NCBI RefSeq assembly: GCF_000506985.1
Contig: NZ_KI650979.1
Location: forward strand, 620,001 to 684,000
Direction: 5' to 3'
Source of the DNA: Advenella kashmirensis W13003
Lineage (GTDB): Bacteria > Pseudomonadota > Gammaproteobacteria > Burkholderiales > Burkholderiaceae_B
Length of the DNA: 64,000 nt
Shown one piece after another: positions 44,302 to 52,943 of this stretch. Each line of letters opens with the position of its first letter. The stretch's first letter is position 1. Made by a program: the position numbers and the translations under genes. The notes under the pieces are model-generated. The model ran no database searches, was not told the DNA's origin, and saw only the letters and a program-made list of their open reading frames with translations.

Positions 44302-44526
44302 ATGAACACCGAAACGACCAACCGCAGACGGGACGCGTGTCATCTGCGAATCAAAGAGGACGATGTGATGCTGATTGATCGTGCAGCGCTCGTGCGCGGC
44401 ATGACCCGTTCCGATTTCATTTTGATCGCCGCACGCGAGGCTGCGCAAAGCGCCCTGCGAACCGGTATAGCTTCCCCTGCCACGCTGACTCCCGTTTCCG
44501 AAGTTGCCCCGGACCACGCGCGTTAA
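44302..44526 (+). CDS. DUF1778 ribbon-helix-helix antitoxin-like protein, orphan
   Basis: A 74-residue protein with the DUF1778 N-terminal region (RDACHLRIKEDDVMLIDRAA; LVRGMTRSDFILIAAREAAQ). DUF1778 (TacA-like) antitoxins normally pair with a GNAT acetyltransferase toxin directly downstream and are about 90 residues. Here the C terminus that wraps the toxin (a D-x-x-x-F motif) is missing, and no acetyltransferase gene follows in 360 bases. It looks like the truncated remnant or an orphan regulator. No strong ribosome site; ATG chosen by family fit. Confidence 0.72.
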   Translation: MNTETTNRRRDACHLRIKEDDVMLIDRAALVRGMTRSDFILIAAREAAQSALRTGIASPATLTPVSEVAPDHAR

Positions 44527-44886
44527 TCCGCGTGCGTTATTCCGGTTTCATGCAAGCAGGCCGCCACCAACGCTACCCTGATCTCTCTGCCGCTCGGCCC
44601 CGTGCTTTCTGACATTTACCTTAAATATTGCACGCCTACGCCCGAAATGCGCCTGTTTTTGGTGCATCGCGATACAAATGACACAGACCGCAAATTTGCT
44701 TACAGATCTGCGGTCGTCTATTACATCACGCGTCTTTCTATCTGTTACGCACCCGTCCGTCACTGGTCAGACACCAGTATGCTTTGTGCCATGCATCAAT
44801 CATTCTGCTACTGATCGCAGATGTTCGTCTGCTTCCTTATGAACAGGGAGCCGATCCGGTCAGATTGAACAGGAATTTCAATCTCA
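44527..44886. other. Intergenic gap between the orphan antitoxin and the glycosyltransferase gene
   Basis: Where a toxin gene would be expected, I see no GNAT-like frame; short frames here have no family character. It presumably holds the promoter of the glycosyltransferase gene. Confidence 0.5.
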
Positions 44887-46035
44887 ATGAAGATACTGTA
44901 TACCAACTTTCATACCAGCCCCGGCATCGGGGGACATACATCCTATATCAGCCGACTCATTGACGGCCTGAATCAGGACCATGATATTGCCGTGGCCGTT
45001 CCCCAGGAAAGTGCGCTTTACCGCATTGCCTCGAATACGCCGGGCGTGCAGGCGTTTGCTCAACCCTATCCGAGCAAACTGCAACAATTGCCAGCCGCCG
45101 CAGCCCATTTGCGCGCGATACTGCGGGAGAACCGGTACGATATCGTCCATGTCAATGGCACGGCGGATCATCGCCTGGTTATGCTTGCCTTGCTGGGCAT
45201 GCACCACAAACCGGCCATTATCTTTACCAAGCACAACGACCATGCGACCCGCTCGCTGGGGTCACGCCTGCGTGCCCGCTTCGGAACCGACCATTGCATT
45301 GCCGTTTGTGATTTTGTCGCAGACCGGCTTGCGGGCGGACCTTACGATCAAAGCGGCATTACCACCGTACTCAACGGTATCGATACCACGCATTTCAGCA
45401 AGGCGAATGCGGGCGATATCCGTCAAATGAGACAATCTATTCTGGGCAGCGCCGACGACACTCGCATCCTGTTAGGCAGCAATGCGGGAACGACAGAGTA
45501 CAAGGGCTGGATAGACATGGTACGTGCGCTGGCCCAACTGGATCGTCGCCAGATCGAGCGACTGCATATTGCCCTCGCCGGACCGCGGCCGGACCAGCAG
45601 TTGCTGGACGAAATCGGGCAACTGGGCATGAAGGAACATATCAGTTTCGTCGGCGATCTTGAAGATGTACGGCCGTTTATCGGTGCGATCGATGTCGGCT
45701 TTGTGCTTTCCTATCGGGTGGAAACGATCTCGTTTGCGTGCCGCGAAATGATGGCCATGGAAAAACCGGTCATCGTGACGCGCCACGGCGGTTTACCTGA
45801 AAATATCGACAACCATGCGGATGGCTGGATCATTCCGCCGCGCAACCCCCAGGCGCTGGCCTCACTATTGCAGGAAATTCTGCAAGGCCGTTATGACATC
45901 AACGAAATGGGGAATGCCGCCCGCAGGAAAAGCGAACTGCGTTTCGGTCACCAGCAATTCGTCAGCGCGACCGAGCACGTCTATCGCAAGACGTTGCAAC
46001 AACACGTGCGTCCGCGCCCTGCGACAGCCAGTTAA
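44887..46035 (+). CDS. Glycosyltransferase family 4 protein
   Basis: A 382-residue GT-B fold enzyme. The N-terminal acceptor domain begins KILYTNFHTSPGIGGHTSYI (glycine-rich loop), the switch to the donor domain lies near GITTVLNGIDTTHF, and the E-x7-E donor signature is in SYRVETISFACREMMAMEKP with VIVTRHGGLPE. It should move a sugar from a nucleotide sugar to a lipid or glycan acceptor, as in LPS or exopolysaccharide building. It stands alone with no other glycan genes, so the target is unknown. Confidence 0.88.
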   Translation: MKILYTNFHTSPGIGGHTSYISRLIDGLNQDHDIAVAVPQESALYRIASNTPGVQAFAQPYPSKLQQLPAAAAHLRAILRENRYDIVHVNGTADHRLVMLALLGMHHKPAIIFTKHNDHATRSLGSRLRARFGTDHCIAVCDFVADRLAGGPYDQSGITTVLNGIDTTHFSKANAGDIRQMRQSILGSADDTRILLGSNAGTTEYKGWIDMVRALAQLDRRQIERLHIALAGPRPDQQLLDEIGQLGMKEHISFVGDLEDVRPFIGAIDVGFVLSYRVETISFACREMMAMEKPVIVTRHGGLPENIDNHADGWIIPPRNPQALASLLQEILQGRYDINEMGNAARRKSELRFGHQQFVSATEHVYRKTLQQHVRPRPATAS

Positions 46036-46056
46036 CTTTTCCCGACACCGCCCTGA

Positions 46057-47619
46057 TCACCATTGCCCGTAGAACACGCCGGCCTGTTTGTATTTATGCG
46101 TTTGCGTGGCCACTTCCTCTTCGGTCACTGTGATGCGGCGTTTCAGCCCGGCAAACCAGTCCAGCAGGCGCAGTTTCATCTGGAGTCTGACCGCCTCGTA
46201 GTCGGGATGCTCACCCAAATCATGAAACTCGTCCGGATCATTCTGCAAGTCAAACAGTTGGGCTCTCTCAGCGCTCCAGTAAACGTAGCGCCAGCGATCG
46301 GTACGCACTGACCACGCCCGGCACTCATCCGTTTCTTTACCAAGCAACAACCGGGCTTCCCGATAGCTGTAATCCAGCTCTGAGAACACGCAATCACGCC
46401 ATTGAACCGATTCACCATGAAGAAGCGGCTGAAGCGCGCGCCCCTCGATCCGATGAGCAGGTATGTCCATATTCAGGGCAGAAAGAATGGTGGGCACGAT
46501 GTCTACACTTTCCACCAAGCGTGACTCACGCCTGCCGCGCGTTGCATTTGCCTTTTCGGATGGATCATAAATAATCAGCGGAACCCGTTGCACAACATCG
46601 TAAAACAGCTCTTTTTCCCCAAGCCAGTGATCGCCAAGCAAATCGCCGTGGTCCGCCGTAATAATGACAAGTGTATTGTCCATCAGGCCAGTTGACTCCA
46701 TGTAGCCAAAAAGCCTGCCCAGATGGTCATCCAGTTGTTTGATCAACCCCTGGTAAGCCGGCCGCACGCGGTTCACGCACTCCTCGTCTGAAAAACTGAC
46801 GCTTTCCTCCTGCATGCGATAGGCGTTGAGCACCGGGTGCGCATGTTCTTTTTCCTGGGCGGTACGACGGACAGGCAGGCATTGTTCTGGCGTGTACATG
46901 GCATGATAAGGCGCAGGCGCCACATAAGGCCAATGCGGCTTCACATAACTCAGATGCATGACCCAGGGTTTGTCGCCCGCCGATTTCATATAATCCATGG
47001 CGCAATCGGTCATATAGGCGGTTTCGGAATGTTCTTCTTTTACCCGGGACGGATAGTTGACATTACGCATATGCCAGCCGCTTCTGACCTGCCCCTGTTC
47101 GTCCTGGACAGCGATCACAAAATCAGTCCAGGGATCGGGAGAATCATAACCGTGCGCTCTCAGAAAGGCCGGGTAGCCGCTTTCCACGCCAGGCTCATGA
47201 TGGCCGTCATAGCGGTCAATCTGTTCGAAGCCCCCCTGCCTGAGCAAAGTACCCAGTTCGGTCTGCCCGTCGATCTGCAAACGCTCCAGTCCCTGTTTAT
47301 CGGGCATCACGTGCGTTTTCCCGGCCAGCACCAGATCAAGATCACGCGACTTCAGATATTCGCCCAGGGTGACTTCGCTGATGGACAGAGGTACACGATT
47401 CCATGTCGCTCCATGCGTGGACGGATAGCGGCCGGTGTAATAACTCATTCGTGATGGACCGCATACCCCGGAGTTGACAAACGCCTGCTCGAACAGAACG
47501 CCGCGTGAGGCCAGCCGGTCCATATGGGTCGTCTGCAAATGCGGATGACCATAGCAGCTCAGGTGATCCGCGCGCAGCTGATCTGCCATGATGAAAAGCA
47601 CATTTTTGATATTGGCCAT
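46057..47619 (-). CDS. Sulfatase (formylglycine-dependent, alkaline phosphatase superfamily)
   Basis: A 520-residue sulfatase. The metal-site N terminus is VLFIMADQLRADHLSCYG, and the activation motif is VCGPSRMSYYTGR, where Cys53 (C-x-[PS]-x-R) is converted to formylglycine. Further motifs GKTHV and VIITADHGDLLGDHWLGEKE follow. Substrates may be sulfate esters, or phosphonate/phosphate monoesters for the PMH branch. No formylglycine-generating enzyme gene is in the window. It follows a Bug receptor gene by eight bases on the same strand, suggesting that the receptor binds the substrate or product. No signal peptide, so cytoplasmic. Confidence 0.88.
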   Translation of the reverse strand: MANIKNVLFIMADQLRADHLSCYGHPHLQTTHMDRLASRGVLFEQAFVNSGVCGPSRMSYYTGRYPSTHGATWNRVPLSISEVTLGEYLKSRDLDLVLAGKTHVMPDKQGLERLQIDGQTELGTLLRQGGFEQIDRYDGHHEPGVESGYPAFLRAHGYDSPDPWTDFVIAVQDEQGQVRSGWHMRNVNYPSRVKEEHSETAYMTDCAMDYMKSAGDKPWVMHLSYVKPHWPYVAPAPYHAMYTPEQCLPVRRTAQEKEHAHPVLNAYRMQEESVSFSDEECVNRVRPAYQGLIKQLDDHLGRLFGYMESTGLMDNTLVIITADHGDLLGDHWLGEKELFYDVVQRVPLIIYDPSEKANATRGRRESRLVESVDIVPTILSALNMDIPAHRIEGRALQPLLHGESVQWRDCVFSELDYSYREARLLLGKETDECRAWSVRTDRWRYVYWSAERAQLFDLQNDPDEFHDLGEHPDYEAVRLQMKLRLLDWFAGLKRRITVTEEEVATQTHKYKQAGVFYGQW

Positions 47620-47627
47620 GTTATATC

Positions 47628-48602
47628 TTATTTACCTACCTTGAAGCCTGACTCGCGAACCACGGGTTCCCACTGCTTTCTGAATTGTTCTATCGCTTCG
47701 CGTGTTTGCGCTGCGTTGGCCTGGACTGGAATCAGATTGACCGAACGGATCTCTTTCTGAACCGTGGGGTCCCCCAGCGCTTTGCTGATCGCTTCTCCCA
47801 AATACGTCACCGTCTCATCATTCATAGAAGCGGGTGCAAAAACGGCATTCCAGCCAGTTGCCCTGATATCGACTCCCGCTTTGTGAAACGGCGGGACATC
47901 GGGCAGGTTGCTATCGGGCTGCTCGCTGGAGACACCGAGCACCCGTACTTTGCCGCTTCTGGCCATGGGAATGAAGGTGTCCAGCGTGTCGATGGCAACT
48001 GGAATATTGCCGCCGGCCAGATCAGTCAACAATTGCGCTGACCCTTTATAACCGACAATTTCCGGCTTCAGCTCAAGCCGGTCGGCCAGCATGAGGCCGA
48101 AAAAATGCGGCAGGCTGCCTGTTGCCGGCACGCCAATATTGAGCTGTTTCGGGTTGGTTTTGGCCCAGTGCACAAACTCGTCCATCGAATGGATCGCGCC
48201 TGACGCGGGGACGGCAAGCGCAAAGCTGTATTCCGTCACCAGAGAAACCGGCTTGAAGTCCTTTTGAGGGTCGTAATTCAGATCGGAAAAGACAATGGGT
48301 GCAATAACTGTGACAGCCGGATTGCCCAGCATCAGGACATGCTGCCCTTTCTTTATGTTTTTCAGTTCAGCAGCAGCGATCCGCCCCCCGCCGCCAGGCT
48401 TGTTTTCCACGACCACAGGAACGCCGATTTCCTTTGCCAGCGCCTTGGCGACAATACGGGCCGCGTTGTCACTTGCACCCCCGGGAACGTAGCCTACGGT
48501 CAGGGTGACCGGCTCGGTAAATTGCATTGGCTGAGCGTTTACAGTCATACTTGCGGGCAAGAGTCCAAAAGCCAGCAGCCACGGTTTCAGGCGGTTTATC
48601 AT
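47628..48602 (-). CDS. Bug-family (TctC-like) periplasmic substrate receptor
   Basis: A 324-residue receptor with signal peptide (MINRLKPWLLAFGLLPASMT to VNAQPMQ), then VTLTVGYVPGGASDNAARIV and VVVENKPGGGGRIAAAEL. VGYVPGGASDN differs from the P-x-PGG-type loops of the other Bug proteins here, so the ligand differs. The ATG at 48602 has GGAG before it; the frame is open to 48662 without a site. Directly upstream of the sulfatase gene (8-base gap). Confidence 0.92.
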   Translation of the reverse strand: MINRLKPWLLAFGLLPASMTVNAQPMQFTEPVTLTVGYVPGGASDNAARIVAKALAKEIGVPVVVENKPGGGGRIAAAELKNIKKGQHVLMLGNPAVTVIAPIVFSDLNYDPQKDFKPVSLVTEYSFALAVPASGAIHSMDEFVHWAKTNPKQLNIGVPATGSLPHFFGLMLADRLELKPEIVGYKGSAQLLTDLAGGNIPVAIDTLDTFIPMARSGKVRVLGVSSEQPDSNLPDVPPFHKAGVDIRATGWNAVFAPASMNDETVTYLGEAISKALGDPTVQKEIRSVNLIPVQANAAQTREAIEQFRKQWEPVVRESGFKVGK

Positions 48603-48686
48603 TCTGCGTCTCCAGTTTTTTTGATTATGGCCCTTCTCCTGTGGCAGGACATACGGATGCACGGGAACGGGATTCAGGGCATCATT

Positions 48687-49154
48687 CTAGCTCAATTGCC
48701 GAAGTCGCGAGTATTGTGTCAATGGATATTCCGATGGAGACAGATTCAGAAGCACGCGTAAATCGTCACGCGAGCCCAGAAAGTCCTGCAGGGTATATTT
48801 GTCCAGCACAGCCAGAAAAGCGCGCGTTGCTTCCCGAAAAACAGATGGCAAACCACAGGGACCGGTAATGGCGCAGGAACTGCAATCGACCAGTTCGATA
48901 TCACCTTCGGTGTGGCGCACCAGTTCGCCAATGCTGATCTGTTCCGGCGGCCGCCCCAGCCGGATACCGCCGTTGCGTCCGCGCAGGGTCTCGATATAGC
49001 CCAGTTGGCCAAGGTGCTGAACGACTTTCATCAGGTGATTCTGGGAAATCGCATAAGCGCGCGCGATTTCAGCGATGGAGGTCAGCCCGTCGTCCCGTGA
49101 TCCCAGGTAAATCAGGACTCTGAGCGCGTAATCTGTATATTGGGTAAGTCTCAT
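48687..49154 (-). CDS. nsrR: NO-sensing Rrf2-family repressor NsrR
   Basis: A 155-residue Rrf2 protein beginning MRLTQYTDYALRVLIYLGSR, the N terminus typical of NsrR, with the helix-turn-helix at TSIAEIARAYAISQNHLMKV and the wing RGRNGGIRL. Cysteines 91, 94 and 100 in ELVDCSSCAITGPCGL are the Fe-S ligands; the first gap is C-x2-C, shorter than the x4 spacing I recall for E. coli. NsrR represses hmp until NO attacks its cluster. It is divergent from hmp with two NsrR-like boxes between. The long frame to 49211 passes through one box and is not used. Confidence 0.93.
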   Translation of the reverse strand: MRLTQYTDYALRVLIYLGSRDDGLTSIAEIARAYAISQNHLMKVVQHLGQLGYIETLRGRNGGIRLGRPPEQISIGELVRHTEGDIELVDCSSCAITGPCGLPSVFREATRAFLAVLDKYTLQDFLGSRDDLRVLLNLSPSEYPLTQYSRLRQLS

Positions 49155-49202
49155 GTCAAGCCCCTGCCCGGGCCTTTTGAGTGGTATCGAAAATCGAACT
49201 AT

Positions 49203-49225
49203 AACATTCATTTCACTTGCATATT
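49203..49225. promoter_or_regulatory. NsrR-like box 1 (nsrR side)
   Basis: AACATTCATTTCACTTGCATATT, centre at 49214, fits the NsrR consensus (AA-ATGCATTT-n-AAATGCAT-TT) in most positions. It is placed about 60 bases before the nsrR start and probably mediates autoregulation. Centre-to-centre distance to box 2 is 38 bases. Confidence 0.65.
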
Positions 49226-49240
49226 ATAAAATTTTGAAAT

Positions 49241-49263
49241 AACATGCATTTTAAATGAATATT
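49241..49263. promoter_or_regulatory. NsrR box 2 (hmp side)
   Basis: AACATGCATTTTAAATGAATATT, centre at 49252; the arms pair in 9 of 11 positions and match the NsrR operator consensus closely. It overlaps the ATG at 49255, one reason to reject that codon as the hmp start. Confidence 0.82.
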
Positions 49264-49317
49264 ATAAATGTAATACCACAATCGCAATCTCGCATCACAG
49301 TCCGACAGGAGCCCAAA

Positions 49318-50541
49318 TTGTCTCAACCCGTTGTTACCTCCCTGAGTCCCGAAACCGTTGCCATCGTTAAAGCGACCGTACCTGCCCTGCAAACGCATGG
49401 CTCGGCCATTACCGCAAAAATGTATGATCGTCTGTTCCGCGATGAACATATCCGCAGCCTGTTCAACCATGCCAACCAGGCCAATGGCAAACAAATCAAC
49501 GCCCTGGCAGGCGCCATTCTGGCCTACGCCAGCAACATCGATAATCTGGGTGCGCTGTTACCGGCGGTAGAACGCATTGCGCAAAAGCATGTTGGCTTTC
49601 ATATCCTGCCTGAACATTACCCCTACGTCGCCACCGCCCTGCTGGGAGCGATCGGCGATGTCCTGGGCGAGGCCGCCACCGAAGACATTCTTAATGCCTG
49701 GGGCGAAGCCTACTGGTTTCTCGCGGGCATATTGCAAAATCGCGAAGGCGCGTTGCGCGACGCCATTACACAGGCGCCAGGGGGCTGGACAGGCTGGCGT
49801 CCATTTGTCGTGAGCGAAACCATCCGGGAAAGCAGCATCATTACCTCGTTCATTCTTCGCCCGGCTGACGGCAAACCGGTTATGCACCACAAACCGGGCC
49901 AGTACATTACCTTGCGCTTCGATACAGCCGGTCAGGCGGGAATGAAACGCAACTATTCCATTTCCTGCGCGCCCAATGGCGAGTATTACCGTATCTCGGT
50001 CCGGCGCGCGCAGGAAAGTCAGGGCGGCTCGCACTTCATGCACGACCATGTCCGGATCGGCACCACGCTTGAAATAACCCCACCGGCCGGTGATTTCTAT
50101 CTTTCAGACAACCCCGAACGCCCTGTCGTTCTGCTGTCAGGCGGCGTCGGCCTCACGCCCATGGTCAGTATGCTGGAAACCATCCGGCAACAGCATCCAG
50201 GCCTGCCGGTGCATTATGTGCACAGCACTATGAGCAGCCAGACCCATGCCATGGGTTCGCATGTACAAACCCTGGCATCGCACTTGCCCCACTCCAGAGT
50301 ATCCACGTTCTACAGCGAGCCCGCTGCGATTGATCAGCCCGGACAGAATCATGACGTCTCCGGCATGGTCTCGCTGGACTGGCTCGAACAGAACACACCG
50401 GTACAGGACGCAGACTATTACATTTGTGGCCCTAGCGGGTTTATGCGCGCATTTGTCACAGGCCTGGCTGCCAAGGGCGTGCCCGCCGATCGCATCCATT
50501 ATGAGTTCTTCGGTCCCGCAGACGAAGCACTGGCCGCCTGA
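49318..50541 (+). CDS. hmp: Flavohemoglobin (nitric oxide dioxygenase)
   Basis: A 407-residue enzyme that converts NO and O2 to nitrate. Globin domain: MYDRLF (Tyr36), then IAQKHVGFHILPEHY with the proximal His91; FAD domain with RNYSIS and GQYITLRF; NAD domain with LLSGGVGLTPMVSMLE and YYICGPSGFM. Start: a TTG with AGGAG seven bases upstream at 49318. The longer frame from the ATG at 49255 would run through the NsrR operator, has no site and adds residues that flavohemoglobins do not have. Divergent from nsrR, so NO induces it. Confidence 0.95.
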   Translation: MSQPVVTSLSPETVAIVKATVPALQTHGSAITAKMYDRLFRDEHIRSLFNHANQANGKQINALAGAILAYASNIDNLGALLPAVERIAQKHVGFHILPEHYPYVATALLGAIGDVLGEAATEDILNAWGEAYWFLAGILQNREGALRDAITQAPGGWTGWRPFVVSETIRESSIITSFILRPADGKPVMHHKPGQYITLRFDTAGQAGMKRNYSISCAPNGEYYRISVRRAQESQGGSHFMHDHVRIGTTLEITPPAGDFYLSDNPERPVVLLSGGVGLTPMVSMLETIRQQHPGLPVHYVHSTMSSQTHAMGSHVQTLASHLPHSRVSTFYSEPAAIDQPGQNHDVSGMVSLDWLEQNTPVQDADYYICGPSGFMRAFVTGLAAKGVPADRIHYEFFGPADEALAA

Positions 50542-50703
50542 ACCACGCACACGCAGCCGCCATCGGACGAACCGACGCCGGTCTCATGAGGCAGGCCAAT
50601 CTCCCGGGCGCTCGTGACATCGTGCAGTGATCCGGTTTACGAAGGATATAATCGGGCAACGCCCTCAAAATGCCTCAGGCTTGCCCGGTCCGATATCCAT
50701 CCT

Positions 50704-51324
50704 ATGCTTATATTGTCTATTCTTTATGTGATTGCGATCATTGCCGAGTCCATGACCGCCGCACTGGCTGCTGGCCGTCGCAGCATGGACTGGGTCGGCG
50801 TCTGTCTGCTGGGGTGCATAACTGCGTTGGGCGGCGGCTCGGTTCGGGATATTCTGCTCAACCATCACCCGCTTACCTGGGTCGCTCATCCCCACTATCT
50901 GGTCATTACCACTATCGCTGCACTGGCCACCATTTTTGTGGCCCGTATCATGCACCATTTGCATAAGCTGTTTCTGCTGCTGGACGCGGTGGGACTGGTG
51001 GTCTTTACGATTATCGGCTGCAACGTCGCGCTGGAGCTGGATCTGCCCCTGCTGATTGTGATTATTTCAGGCATGATTACCGGATGCGTCGGTGGTGTGC
51101 TGCGCGATATTTTATGCAATGATATCCCGCTGCTCTTTCGCAGCGAACTGTATGCCAGCGTCTCTATTGTCACCGGCGTTCTATATGTCGCGGGGCTGCA
51201 GGCCGGCTACAACCATGAACTGGTCATGGGCGTCTCGCTGCTGGCAGGTTTGACACTGCGCATGCTGGCGCTGCGATTTCAGTGGAATATGCCGAAATTC
51301 ATCTATCACCGCGATGAGCAGTGA
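50704..51324 (+). CDS. TRIC-type cation channel family protein (UPF0126)
   Basis: A 206-residue membrane protein with about seven transmembrane segments. The two UPF0126 repeats are visible: AGRRSMDWVGVCLLGCITAL then GGGSVRDILLN, and GMITGCVGGVLRDILCNDIP. Bacterial members are homologues of trimeric intracellular cation channels; physiological role is uncertain. The ATG at 50704 fits the family start; the frame is open to 50614. Confidence 0.88.
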   Translation: MLILSILYVIAIIAESMTAALAAGRRSMDWVGVCLLGCITALGGGSVRDILLNHHPLTWVAHPHYLVITTIAALATIFVARIMHHLHKLFLLLDAVGLVVFTIIGCNVALELDLPLLIVIISGMITGCVGGVLRDILCNDIPLLFRSELYASVSIVTGVLYVAGLQAGYNHELVMGVSLLAGLTLRMLALRFQWNMPKFIYHRDEQ

Positions 51325-51524
51325 AGCGTCATCTGCGCATAATGCAACCACCGATCATCGCTCACCAGACCGACCATTGATTTCATCAGGGAATACCCGC
51401 AGCCGCCCCAGCGCTGACGCGGCATGGACCCATCGATAGCCGGTATCTGGCTCTGTCTATACAGAAGCAATAGCGGTAAATTCGTTTCCCAAAGCACGAA
51501 AAGACGTACTTAGGAGACACGTAG
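51325..51524. other. Short intergenic region before the permease gene
   Basis: Promoter region for the amino-acid permease gene; TAGGAGACACGTAG at its end is the ribosome site. Nothing else recognised. Confidence 0.4.
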
Positions 51525-52943
51525 ATGAATATTGATGGTCAAAACCAGCTGCAGCATTCGTTAAAACCGCGGCACATGTCGATGATCGCACTGGGCGGCG
51601 TCATTGGCGCCGGGCTGTTTGTAGGCAGTTCGGTCGTGGTAAAAAATGCCGGCCCGGCCGCCCTGATTTCTTTTCTGATCACCGGCATATTGATTATTCT
51701 GGTCATGCGAATGCTCGGTGAAATGGCCTCATCCCTGCCGGTGGTCGGTTCGTTCTACGAATACGCCCGCAGCGCGTTCCGCGAGCATCCCGGCAAGGCC
51801 GAATTTGCGGGTTTCATGACCGGATGGATGTACTGGTATTTCTGGGTCATTGTGGTCGCTATCGAAGCAATTGCCGGGGCAAAGCTGATCCAGTTCTGGC
51901 TGCCCAACATTCCCTCCTGGGAAATCAGTCTTACCCTGATGGCTGTGCTGACGATTACCAACCTGTTTTCGGTGAAGTCCTATGGTGAATTCGAATTCTG
52001 GTTTTCGTCGATCAAAGTGGCCGCCATTGTCGTTTTTCTGTTTCTGAGCGGACTGTTCCTGCTGGGCATGTGGCCTAATCATCAGGCCACAGGGCTGGGC
52101 GAAATGCTGACTCACGGCGGCTTCATGCCCAACGGCTGGGGTCCGGTACTCTCAGGCGCCGTTGCCGCCACCGGTTTTTATTTTGGTGCAGAAATTGTGA
52201 CCATTGCGGCCGCAGAGACTGCCGATCCGGCCAAGTCGGTCGCGAAAGCCACGAATTCCGTGATCAGCAGAGTCCTGTTTTTCTATATTGGTTCAGTATT
52301 CTTCGTGGTCTGCCTGGTGCCCTGGAATTCCGAGGCCATTGCCACACCGTACGTCAGTGCATTGCAGGTCATGCAGATCCCATACGCGCCGCATATCATG
52401 AATGCCGTCATTCTGGTGGCCGTACTGTCGTGCCTCAATTCCGGCCTGTATGCCGCATCACGCATGATATTCGCCTTAACCCGTAACGCCGATGCACCCC
52501 AGGCGCTGGCCCGTGTCTCAGAAAACGGCGTGCCTGTACGGGCGATTATTTTTTCCACGCTGTTCGGTTACGCAGCCATTGTTGTCTCATATTATTCACC
52601 CGATGGCATCTTTCCTTTTCTTGTGGAGTCTTACGGCACGGTCGCGCTGGTGGTCTATATTCTGATTGCAATATCACATATCCGGCTGCGTAAAAGAATG
52701 GAACAGAACTGCCCTGAACGCATTCGGGTGCGCATGTGGTGCTTCCCTTATCTGAGTTATCTGGCGATCGCCGGCATGATGGGCATTCTGGGAGCCATGG
52801 CATTTTTGCCGGAACAGAAAAAAGCGTTCTGGTTCGGGTTGCTCAGCCTGCTGCTGTGTGCCCTCGGCTTTGTTCTGTCCCGTTACTGGCGCAAGGAAAA
52901 AGATTTCAAACCCGATGTGAACCGGGTCGTGGTCGAACGCTAG
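51525..52943 (+). CDS. Amino acid permease (APC family, GabP/AAT-like)
   Basis: A 472-residue permease with twelve predicted transmembrane segments. The AAT-group signature is LKPRHMSMIALGGVIGAGLF at the start, with GPAALISFLITGILIILVMR, a following MGSFYEYAR-like VVGSFYEYARSAF, and EIVTIAAAETADPAKSVAKA. Likely substrates are GABA, proline or aromatic amino acids. TAGGAGACACGTAG precedes the ATG. The gene end overlaps the convergent SSB-like gene's end by 38 bases. Confidence 0.9.
   Translation: MNIDGQNQLQHSLKPRHMSMIALGGVIGAGLFVGSSVVVKNAGPAALISFLITGILIILVMRMLGEMASSLPVVGSFYEYARSAFREHPGKAEFAGFMTGWMYWYFWVIVVAIEAIAGAKLIQFWLPNIPSWEISLTLMAVLTITNLFSVKSYGEFEFWFSSIKVAAIVVFLFLSGLFLLGMWPNHQATGLGEMLTHGGFMPNGWGPVLSGAVAATGFYFGAEIVTIAAAETADPAKSVAKATNSVISRVLFFYIGSVFFVVCLVPWNSEAIATPYVSALQVMQIPYAPHIMNAVILVAVLSCLNSGLYAASRMIFALTRNADAPQALARVSENGVPVRAIIFSTLFGYAAIVVSYYSPDGIFPFLVESYGTVALVVYILIAISHIRLRKRMEQNCPERIRVRMWCFPYLSYLAIAGMMGILGAMAFLPEQKKAFWFGLLSLLLCALGFVLSRYWRKEKDFKPDVNRVVVER

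Noticed and set aside
44602-44814. 70-residue frame that could be the missing toxin partner
   Set aside because: No acetyltransferase motifs; composition unlike the neighbours' proteins.
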